In this document: positions 11,181-20,084 of the stretch, piece after piece
Numbering within the stretch: position 1 is the first letter of the stretch
Layout: every line of letters starts with the position of its first letter
Source: Eucalyptus grandis
Lineage: Eukaryota > Streptophyta > Magnoliopsida > Myrtales > Myrtaceae
NCBI RefSeq assembly: GCF_016545825.1
Contig: NC_052621.1
Location: forward strand, 86,199 to 150,198
Direction: 5' to 3'
Length of the DNA stretch: 64,000 bases
Program-made: the position numbers and the translations under genes
The notes under the pieces: generated by a model
Told to the model about the DNA's origin: nothing
The model's database searches: none
The model's input: the letters and a program-made list of their open reading frames with translations, nothing else

Positions 11181-14100
11181 TGTCACGTCCCGATCCATGA
11201 GCGTGCACACATTCCTTTGCAGTCGATACAAATGCAATGTTCCTAGGATGCATCACCGACCCAATCTATTAAGCAAAAGCAAAAGCGAAACAATAAACCC
11301 CTAACAACAAATAGCATGGGATAGAAAAGCAGGGCAACATTTCACAAAAGCCAACTGTATATAAACAATGGGGTTTAGGTACAAAATGAGTTTGATCAAA
11401 AGTTTACAAAAGGTCAGCTCTAAAAAAGCTGTCCTACGACATACTAGTCAGACACAAACGCTGAACCTTCAAACTCCACCTCCACAGACTCTGGGGCTTC
11501 GGTCCTTCACAACCACCAACTATGTGTTGGAGAAATCTCTCTAGAGGGTTTTGAAGCTGACAAAACGTTTCTATCAGTCTAGTCTCGGAAGCTGTGCACC
11601 CTTGTACTTTGAGTCCGAAGACTTTCGATCACCGACTCAAGACACATGACTCAAGACTCAAAACTATTCTCATTGACAGTTTCTAATCTAGCGACGAAGA
11701 TGATCCGTAGCTAAAGTGTTTGGTTAAGGATTTGGTCTTATCAACCGGAGAAGATCTTTTGGCTGGATTTGATATAACGGATTATTTATTCGAAATCAAG
11801 ATCGTTTGAAGATCCGATGATTGACGAAATATTCTTGGAAGGTTTTATTCTTGGAAACCAAGATCCTGATTGTATGGGCAAACAGGATTGATGGGCTATC
11901 GACATGTTCCTTTAATAGCTCGAATGACCTTCTTAATCAATTCTGTGCAACAGGAAGATTGTAAGAATTCCTTTGGTAAGTGCCAACGGGTATGATGGCA
12001 TAAAGGAGTATAAAAATAAGACGTTCCAGTTATTCTAGTAAGTGCTCGAAAGAAAAATTCCAGAGTTTGAAACTCCTTGATTATTAGTCAATTCATATTG
12101 AGCGAAACTGTACACACAAAGAGAGTTTATACTTAGTGATACCTTGAGAGAGTGTGGTAGATCTTCTACACCAAGAAATCAAGGAAGAACAAGGCTGTAA
12201 TATCTCTCTGTTCATAGTGGAATCCAGCCGGTGGGGCTGTCGGTGCGTAAGAGTGGACGTAGGCTTGAAATAAGCCAAACCACTATAAACCTCGTGTTCA
12301 ATTTTCTCTTCCCTACTCGGCCTTACTTTGATCGTTGTTTGTTTACTGACGAGGAAAAGTTGTCTCATTTCTATCAACTGTCTAGTATTGTGCGATTATC
12401 ATTAGAAATTACTCTTTATACCTATTCACCCCCATCTAGGTACTTATACTAGCTATATCACTATGGACTTGAAAAGATAAGCCCACGATGGGGTGAGACA
12501 ATGTCTCAGCAAGTTCACCTCCTAAACCCCTATTAGGAAGAAAATACACTCAAGGGTGGCCTAGCTACACTATATGGAGGACTTACCTTGCCTCAATTCC
12601 TTTCTGCACGTTAGCACAATTCATATCACAATGCATATAAGTCATGCACACAACAATTGAAACGCCTCACGCATCTCAGTCAATCACAGGGATTCAAATT
12701 ATAAGATCAAACCATTATGACACGACCCATACCATGTCACAAAGTTTTGTCTCATAATTCGGTGCATCTAACTCAATCAATCATGCATTCCAATTGTTAA
12801 TTTCGCCCCTCAAGGGTACGGCCTACTCCTAAGTTTGGCGATCTACTAGCGTAGCCAGGCATTGTCTCTTCCCCATTGAGCACAACTACGTCTCTCAAAG
12901 ATGGCTTTCTCGAAGGAGCATAGATCTAGAATCTAATGCGACTCGAAACCCATTGAGTGGATAACCCAATGCAATCAGCACGAAATTCCATCGTGGCTAT
13001 AACAATCTAATTTTAAAAATAATAAATAATTAAATATATTCTGAAATTAAATAAACAAATAATATATTATATTAATATAAGTTAATAAAGTAATATTTAT
13101 AAATTTGAAATAATTAATTATTTTAATTAATTAATTAAGGGCCTAATCAAGATTTCACTAATTTAATCACCTAATTAGCCTTAATTAATTATCCACTAAA
13201 CTAATCACATCCCTTAATCTAATTACCATTAACTAAATTAATCTAACCATCTAACCATACTTAGCTAAATATAAACACCCATTAAGCATAATTAACCTCC
13301 TAAGCAAGGTTTAGTGAGTAAACTCACCGGTTTAGCATTCTAGTGAGTCCATGGCGACGGCAACGCCAAGGTGGGTGACAAACCTCCAAGCGGGGACACA
13401 AACCAAGGCCGGGAAGGGCTTCAAAACGGGCCACAAAGACCTCACGGCTTGTTGGAACTTCGCCACCGATCTTGAGCCGTAAGGAATGAACCGACGACCG
13501 AAACGGTGAGGAAGGGCTGATCAGAGCTTCGGCGAGCAAGTGGCCGGCAACCAATGGCACCTGGGAGTCAAGAGGGACTTGCTAATGGTTGGGATTGGCA
13601 GAGGTAGGGTCGAAATGGGAGAAAAATCGTGAAAATCGCAAACAGTGTCGGTGGGTGGAGCTCCAGGCGGTCTGACAAGCGATGGCTTCAGGCTAGCCAA
13701 CGGGTCAGCCAACAGCACCGTTTGGCAAGTGACAACCACCATCCATACGGACTGGATGTCCTGAGCACAATGGTGGGTGGCACAAGAATCGATTTACACG
13801 AGAAGACAACTTTTAACTCAAGTTTTTGGAGAAATGTCAACTGTAGCAGAAACAAGAAAAGGAGAAAACAGGGGAGAAAAGAGGTCAACGGTGGCTACTC
13901 AACTAGTCCAACAGGTGTGCGATAGTGGGGCTAGTTCAGCTGGCTTCCTCTAGTTCTCTCAAGGTTTTCTTAAGCCTCAACAATGGAGAAAGCCAAGCTT
14001 CAAGGAGGAAGAAGGCTGCTGAAGAGAGGGGACCCCAAGGTGGCTTCCAAGGCTCCAACACTTGTCTTTCTCTCTCTTGACTTGCCCCTACCATCCATCA

Positions 14101-15017
14101 GCCCATCCACAGCCACTTCTCCGTCCTCAATCTTCCTCAAGAAGCCATTGAAGTAGTCCAAAATGGTGCTCCCCCCCATGGCATACGAATTTTATGACAT
14201 TTGGCCTTCAAAGTCTTCAATTCCATTCAATCCTCTTTCAATTCAATCCAATTGATGCCCCAAAAATTCATCCATGGTGTCCTCACCTAAATCCACATTT
14301 TTCCTTATCCATTGAACCAACTTGTATCCCAAAATTACAATCAAAAGTGAGCTTACGAATTTTTCGATCCAAAATAACCATACTTTGATTTTTCGCCGAA
14401 AATCTCAGTTTGCAGAAAAAATTTCTGATGATGAGTCAACGTTCTTAAAATTACTTGTGAATTGACAAAACTTCCAATTTCTAAAATTGGATTCAATTCC
14501 GTAGTTAATTTCAATCTGGCACGATTTTAGCGCGTCATAATCTACAAGGTAGCTTTTAGGAATTTTTGGCGCATTTGACCTGTGGTTGATTATTTTCAAG
14601 CCACAATGTGCATCTTCAACTCAAAGGCAACTTTCAGTTGTTGTATAAATCTTGAGGTTTCAAATACGCACATAGGGTACAGAAATGACAGAAAAATCGG
14701 TCTAGTGCTGTTCGACGAGAATTTTGTGATTAGGTGGAATCACCCACACACTAATCACATACATCCGTCAAATCGACCTATCTTTGGTCTCTAGTCAATT
14801 TTGACAATGCCATAATAACCATTGTAAATTAGTACAATCAAGCAATCAGTTTCTGGTCGAATTCTCAAGTCAATTGCATTTATATTTCTTAACGGCTTCA
14901 CCTGATAGACTACTTAACTCATGAGTGGCCAACTCAGAAAAAAAAAAGGCTATAGGTGCGTCGATGGAAAGCCCATTTCATCTCATTGAAAATAGACTTG
15001 AAAATTAGGATGTCACA
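11181..15017 (-). mobile_element. 3' LTR of the Tekay element
   Basis: Read on the minus strand, the LTR starts TGTGACATCC at 15017 and ends GGGACGTGACA at 11181, so it has the terminal TG/CA and short inverted ends of plant Ty3 LTRs. A polypurine tract abuts its start. Its length is 3837 bp, or about 2896 bp once the nested copia solo LTR and its duplication are removed. It includes a very AT-rich stretch at 13010-13155 and a GC-rich stretch at 13330-13760. Open frames inside it show no family pattern and are not called. Confidence 0.8.
11525..12460 (+). mobile_element. solo LTR, Ty1/copia (SIRE-like), nested
   Basis: This 936 bp segment begins TGTTGGAGAA and ends TATATCA, and is flanked by the 5 bp duplication CTATG at 11520-11524 and 12461-12465. 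Internal features match SIRE/Maximus-type LTRs: a GAGTGGACGTAGGC block near 12250, a CCACTATAAACCTCGTGT block near 12280 and a TTCACCCCCATCTAGG block near the right end. No internal coding sequence is present, so it is a solo LTR. It interrupts the Tekay LTR and is therefore younger than that insertion. Confidence 0.88.
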
Positions 15018-15207
15018 ACTTTTCCCCTCTTATAAAAATTTCATCCTTGAAATTTAAATCATTACAATCTTTAAAAAAAAGGTGGGTGTACCGTCGTCTC
15101 ATCGAATCTTCACTCTCCCAAGTTGCTCCTTCAGTGCTATGGTGTTGCCAGACCACTTTGACCAATGAGATGGTCTTGGTGCGCAAAATCCGTTCCTTGT
15201 GATCCAT
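15013..15207 (-). pseudogene. Tekay pol: C-terminal chromodomain
   Basis: The minus frame encodes about 64 residues with the chromodomain pattern of Tekay integrases: KERILRTKTISLVKVVWQ, then a TWESEDSMRRRY block, ending in a DEIFIRGEKL-type tail. Chromodomains at this position are thought to steer integration to modified chromatin. The stop codon falls inside the LTR. Stops and frame breaks further upstream separate it from the integrase core. Confidence 0.8.
15018..15031 (-). other. polypurine tract of the Tekay element
   Basis: On the minus strand this reads AAGAGGGGAAAAGT, directly upstream of the LTR start TGTGACATCC. A purine run at this place primes plus-strand DNA synthesis in LTR retrotransposons. 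It overlaps the last codons of the polyprotein, whose stop TGA lies within the first bases of the LTR. Confidence 0.85.
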
Positions 15208-16660
15208 AATCTAAACTGGGCTTTCAACGTACGACACTCTATCGTCCACGTCTAATTCATCAAAATTTAGCACGTGGGTCGGATCAGGCTAATACTTCCT
15301 CAACATCAACAAGTGAAAGACGTTATGCACTTGTGCTAGCTTCGGCGGTAAATGTAAGACGATACGCTAAGGTATCGATTCTTTCAAGAATTTCAAATGG
15401 ACCTACATACCTCGGACTCAGCTTTCCTTTCTTGCTAAAGTGCGAAGTACCCCTCATTGGTGACACCTTCAGAAAAACGTGATAACCAACTCGAAATTCC
15501 AAAGGCCTTCAACACTTATTTGCGTAGCTTTTTTAGCGGCTCGAGCAATCTTTAATTTGTCTCGATGACAGCAACTGCATCCACTAACTGCTAGACTAAC
15601 TTCGTGCCCGTGATCTTTCTTTCCCTAACTTTATCCCAACACAATGGCGATCTACACGCTCTGCCATACAACGCTTCAAAAGGAGCCATCTGAATGCTCT
15701 GCTTGAAGCTGTTATTGTAGGCGAACTCAACGAGATGAAACTGTTCCTCCCAGCTTCCCTTGAAATCCAACACGAAAGTTCACAGCATGTCTTCAAGGGT
15801 TTGAATCGTCCTCTCAGATTAACCATTCGTCTAAGGATGATATGATGTACTATATTGCATATTTGTTCCCAAAGCACTCTGCAAACTTTTCCAAAATGGC
15901 GGTGAACCTCGGGTCTCTATCCGAAGTAATCATCACCGGCACTCCATGCAGACGAACTATCTAACACACGTACAACTCTATGTGCCTGTCCAAATCAAGG
16001 TCCTTTCATACTACAATGAAGTGAGCCGACTTCATTAGTCTGTCAACCACTACCCAAATAAAATCATTACCCTTCTAACTCTTGGGTAAGCCTATCACAA
16101 AATCCATTGTGATATGTTCTTATTTCCACTCGAGAATCTCAAGAGGTTGCAGAAGTTCTCCCGACATACAGTGCCATGCCTTCACTTGCTGACACGTCAG
16201 ACACTTGGCGACATGCTTGACAATGTCTACCTTCATACTGGACCATCAATAATGTTGACGCAGGTTTTGATACATCTTCATACTACTAGGATGAATGATA
16301 TAACTGCTACGATGAGCTTCTGACAAGATCTCTTCCTTAAGCTCTACATTGTCAAGTACACGCAATCATCCTCAAAATCTCAGTGTTCCATCTTCAGCAA
16401 TCTAAAAGTCAGCTTTCCGCTTCTTAGTATCCTTTTGCAGGATTTTTTGAATATCTGGATATGTCGGCTGAAGCATCTTGATTCTAATTTGTACTTTCGG
16501 ATTAATTCTGATGGTGGCCATAAGATTCGAAAGGTGGCCTACCTCAAACTTGAAAATCGAATATCAAATTTTCTTGAGTAAATTTCACTCCTTAACCAGC
16601 ATATGCACATTTGAAAACTTCTGACTCAGCGCATTTACGACTTTATTCGCCTTTCCAAGG
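15208..16660 (-). pseudogene. Tekay pol: integrase, disrupted
   Basis: The clearest block is at 15591-15877 on the minus strand: FHLVEFAYNNSFKQSIQMAP followed by FEALYGRACRSPLCW, the standard C-terminal part of the Ty3 integrase core. The upstream NGQSERTIQTLE-like motif is visible only by changing frame near 15830. The stretch 15878-16660 holds the remaining core and zinc-finger part in several frames with many stops. The integrase is not functional; its order relative to the RT fits Ty3 rather than copia elements. Confidence 0.75.
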
Positions 16661-16674
16661 TGATACAAAATATC

Positions 16675-17860
16675 TCAATCGTAGTCCTTCAGGAGCTCCA
16701 TCCAGTGACAGTGTCTCATATTCAACTCCTTCTGAGAGAATAAGTACTTGAAACTTCGATGATCAGTGAAGATCTGAAATCTTTCTCCAAACATATAATG
16801 TCTCCAAATCTTCAGAGTAAAAATGATCACTATGAGTTCCAAGTCATGTATCGAGTAATTCAGTTCATGAGGTCTCAACTGACGGGATGCGTATGCAACC
16901 ACTCTACCATGCTGCATCAACATGCAACCCAGTCCTCTAAACGATGCATTAATATAGATCTCATATCTTCTAGGACCAGATGGAATCGTCAATACTGGTG
17001 CGGTAGTCAACTTCTGCTTAAGCTCTTGGAAACTACAATCGCACTTATCTGTCCATACAAACTTCTCTTCCTTCTTCAGCAGTCGAGTCAAAGGCAAAGC
17101 TAATGCTAAAAACCCTTCCACAAGTCTTCTATAATACTCTGTTAAACCCAGAAAACTTCTGATCTCTGTCACTATAGTCGGTCTTGGCTAGTTGATCACT
17201 GCTTCAATCTTGGCGGCATCTACGAAGATTCCTTCTCCTGAAATCACGTGACCTAAGAAAGTCACATGAGTTAGCCAAAACTTGCACTTGCTGAACTTAA
17301 AGTACAGCTCGTGATTCCTTAGAGTCTGAAGCACTATCCTTAAATGCCTTTCGTTCTCCTCGGACCTACTAGAGTACACCAAGATGTCGTCGATGAACAT
17401 GATCACAAAATGATCCAGGTACTCTTTGAACACACATTTCATCAAATCCATGAAAGCAACTGGGGCATTCATCAAACCAAACAGCATTATAGTAAACTTA
17501 TAATAGCCGTATCGAGTACGAAATGCTGACTTTGGTATGTCTTCATTCCTGATCCTCAACTGATGATACCTTATTCTCAAGTCGATCTTAGAGAATATCA
17601 ATGCTCCTTGCAACTGATCAAACAAGTCATCAATCCTCAGCAGTGGATACTTGTTTTTTATCGTCACTTGATTGAGTTGTGGATAATTGATGCATAGACG
17701 CAACGAACCATCTTTCTTTTTCACTAATAGTACTGGTGCTCTCCAAGGTGATGCATTGGGACGTATGAATCCCTTATCCAATAATTCCTACATCTGCACA
17801 TTTAGTTCTTTCAACTCAGACGAAGCCATCCGATAAGGAGACTTAGAGCTTGGCTTTGTC
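16675..17860 (-). pseudogene. Tekay pol: reverse transcriptase and RNase H
   Basis: Minus-strand frames at 17188-17781 and 16675-17172 are the same frame, separated by a single in-frame stop where the family has Trp (TGG to TAG). The RT shows [39 protein letters not shown] and the catalytic [10 protein letters not shown] block. The RNase H part shows FVWTDKCDCSFQELK, VVAYASRQL, the active-site-like HDLELIVI region and FTDHRSFKYLF. An additional stop lies just upstream of the first RT block. The domains are well preserved in sequence but interrupted, so this is a recent-to-middle-aged dead copy. Confidence 0.85.
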
Positions 17861-18077
17861 CCGAGGGCTAACTCAATCACGAATTCTATCTCTCTCTGGC
17901 AGTAGACCTAGCAATTCTTTCGGGAACACATTTGAAAAACTCTTGAACTACTGCGATATCTTCTATCTTCAACTCCTCTACCATCGTATTCACAACAATC
18001 GCCGAGTAACCTTGGCAACCCTCGTCTAACAAATGGGTTGCCTCAAGCGACGAGATTAAGATAATCGAGGGTCCTCC

Positions 18078-18582
18078 TCAACTCCCAATAAACTCGAAGC
18101 TCTCACCTACTAATGGGTTAAACTGAATCGCTTTACGATAGCAGTCCATCTTAGCTCGTTGCTTGGTGAACCAGTCCATGCTAATAATCACATCAAAATC
18201 ACACATGGCTAAGACTATCAAATCTATTTTCCACTCTCGCTCACCAATCACTAACTTGTAACCAAGACAACCCACTGTAGCTAATATCTTATCCTTTAAT
18301 GATGTAGATATGCTAACCATTGACTCCAATGACTCAGGAATCAATCCTACCAGCTTAACATATTGCTCAGTTATAAATAAATGAGTAGCTCCGGGGTCAA
18401 ATAAAGCATAAGCAGCGTGGTCGTTCGATGAGACCGTACCTGTGATCACATTAGACGCATCCTTCACATGTCCTCTAGTGATAGTGTACATCCTTCCTTG
18501 AGCTGGAGGTCGATTCAAACTACCCTACGGTGCATTCAATGGTGTGACTCCTCGGATCTGATGCATCGGTGGCGATGGCAGT
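18078..18582 (-). pseudogene. Tekay gag-pol junction: aspartic protease (RVP_2)
   Basis: The minus frame carries an RVP_2-type aspartic protease with the active-site block ALFDPGATHLFI, the Asp being followed by Pro-Gly-Ala-Thr instead of the usual Ser-Gly-Ala. A conserved CDFDVIISMDWF motif follows about 90 residues later. Upstream residues (PMHQIRGVTPL, a stop, then NRPPAQGRMYTI) match the linker that precedes the protease in Tekay elements. The coding sequence ends abruptly near 18582 at a T-rich tract belonging to another repeat, so the zinc knuckle and capsid are missing. Confidence 0.8.
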
Positions 18583-19154
18583 ATTTTTTTCCTTTTTTCT
18601 TTTTCTTTTTTTCTTTTTTTTCTTTTCCTCTTCTTCCTCTAGCCTATCGCCAGACCTCGGCGACCAACCAGAGGCGACGGTCGACGAGGTCGAGCCTCGC
18701 CCATGGCCGGCGAGGCTTGACCCTTGCTGAATCCGATGAGGGCGAGCCTCACCCGCCTAGCGCAAGGCCGCCCTCAAGGCCTGGGTGGTAAGGCTCGCCC
18801 TCACCGAATTTGGCGAGGGTCGAGCCTTACCCATGGCCGGCAAGGGCAAGCCCCATCAACTTGCCGGATCTGGCGAGTGAGGGGGTTCGAGCAGGGGGAG
18901 AGAGTTGGAGGGCTAGATCGCCGGCCACTGCACCTAAGCCGCGCCTGTCGGTTTATGGTCGTGCCTGGTTTCAAGCGCCAAAGGTCCAGTAGGCCTTGAT
19001 CCTTTTGTGCCTTCCGTTGGTCGGACCAAGCCGGAGCTCGCGATCGTCCATCGTGCAAGCTCTATCCCCGACCTTCCTTTGTTTGCTATGCACGTCTTGA
19101 ATTGTTCTTCAAGGATTCGGTTCGAGATCTGAGGGCGTCTGATCTGGGCGAGAC

Positions 19155-19191
19155 CTGAGAGAGAGAGAGATCAAGAAAGAAAGAGAGAGAG
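19155..19191. repeat. GA microsatellite
   Basis: An impure GA/AAAG microsatellite lies in the central, non-arm part of the foldback-like element. Confidence 0.8.
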
Positions 19192-19679
19192 AGTCCTCTC
19201 CCGGCCAAGTCGAGGAAACCCTAGCCACGCGAGACCGCCGCAACGCTGCCGCTCGATGTCGTCCACCGTTGCTCGCCGCTTCACTGACCTACCACCATAT
19301 CTGGCGAGCTAGTGGGGCTCGCCCTCATCGGCTATGGGCGAGGCTCGACCCTCACCAGATCCGGCGAGGGCAAGCCTCCTCGCCCAAGCCTAGAGGGTGG
19401 CCTCGCCACCCCATGCAAGGCCACCCTCTCGGCCACTAGCGAGGTGGCGGTGAGGTCAACCTCAACCCGACCGGCCGTCACCTCGGCCGATTGTCAAGGT
19501 CCGGCAACCACCGAAGGAAGAAGAGGAGAAGAAAAAAAAAAAAAAAAAAAAGAAAGAAAAAAAATTCAAAAATATTAAAATATTATTAGAATTGTCAACG
19601 TTAGCACCGATCGGCCACGCGCCGCCAGACATCCGGTCAGCAAAATCCGGCCAAAATTGGCCGAAAATGATGAATCAAG

Positions 19680-19765
19680 ACAACCTAAAAAGGTTTAGAA
19701 CTAAATCGGCATCAAGAAAAGGTTTAGAACAAAATCAGCACAAAGACAAAAAGTTTAGGACTTTT
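19680..19765. repeat. short direct repeat, AAGGTTTAGAAC type
   Basis: Three imperfect copies of AAAGGTTTAGAACTAAATCGGC-like sequence (cut here to its core AAGGTTTAGAAC) occur at about 19690, 19720 and 19749. They are spaced about 30 bp apart near the right terminus of the foldback-like element. Subterminal repeats of this kind are typical of DNA transposon ends where transposase binds. Confidence 0.6.
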
Positions 19766-19778
19766 TGGCACTTTTCCC

Positions 19779-20084
19779 ATCCAGAATAATACATAATGAA
19801 TATCCTTATGTTGCACAATTTCTGTGGCCACATACACATTATCACTCATCATCCATTCCGATCTTACTAAAAAAGACGAAATAAATGACTACCCGATAAA
19901 TGCTTCTCACTCCTTAATGTGACATAGGTAAATCTTAGGCTTGCTAGTTTAGAAAAAGTTTGACATGACTTCAAATTGCACAAGCCATATACTTCATGTC
20001 CTCAATCACAATCACCAATTTGCAGCATCATCAATTAACTCTTCACTTGATGGATTCTTATTTGCCAATATTGGCACAAGTAGT
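19779..20084 (-). other. 3' flank of the receptor-kinase gene
   Basis: This region downstream of the receptor-kinase stop holds no gene. The same sequence recurs at about 37550-37870, 38615-38925, 39675-39985 and in part at 40095-40192, which shows that it was duplicated together with exon 2. In those copies the homology runs about 30 bp further left, so position 19778/19779 is where the foldback element or a breakpoint replaced the original flank. Confidence 0.75.

Larger units (their letters stand above)
11181..18582 (-). mobile_element. truncated Tekay-type chromovirus (Ty3 LTR retrotransposon)
   Basis: This minus-strand Ty3 element is inserted in the Ogre gag. From its 3' end it has an LTR (11181-15017), a polypurine tract, a chromodomain, integrase, RNase H, reverse transcriptase and protease. 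The protease-side sequence stops at about 18582, where it abuts a different repeat, so the gag, primer site and 5' LTR are missing and the right target duplication is lost; the left flank is TCCGC at 11176-11180. The chromodomain ending in a motif next to the polypurine tract places it in the Tekay/Del group. All coding segments carry stops or frameshifts, so the element is dead. Confidence 0.85.
18583..19778. mobile_element. GC-rich foldback-like transposon, left end truncated
   Basis: Two long imperfect inverted arms frame this element. The left arm (about 18586-18880) starts with a T-rich tract then CCTCTTCTTCCTC; the right arm (about 19312-19565) ends with GGAAGAAGAGGAGAAG then an A-rich tract. 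Inside the arms, repeated GGCGAGG, GAGCCTCGCC and ATGGCCGGCG blocks face each other. The right side extends to 19778 with a terminal AAAAGTGCCAAAAAGTCC-type sequence (minus strand), familiar from non-autonomous plant DNA repeats. The matching outer 200 bp on the left are missing at the join with the Tekay fragment. Open frames here are Arg, Gly, Pro and Ala-rich and follow composition; no transposase is seen. Confidence 0.7.

Noticed and set aside
16759..17103. Plus-strand frames over the Tekay pol and the receptor kinase (for example 21052-21303)
   Set aside because: Antisense shadows of well-recognised minus-strand domains.
18468..19578. Several Arg, Gly and Pro-rich frames on both strands in the GC-rich element
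   Set aside because: Composition-driven, overlapping on both strands, within inverted arms and without any known domain.
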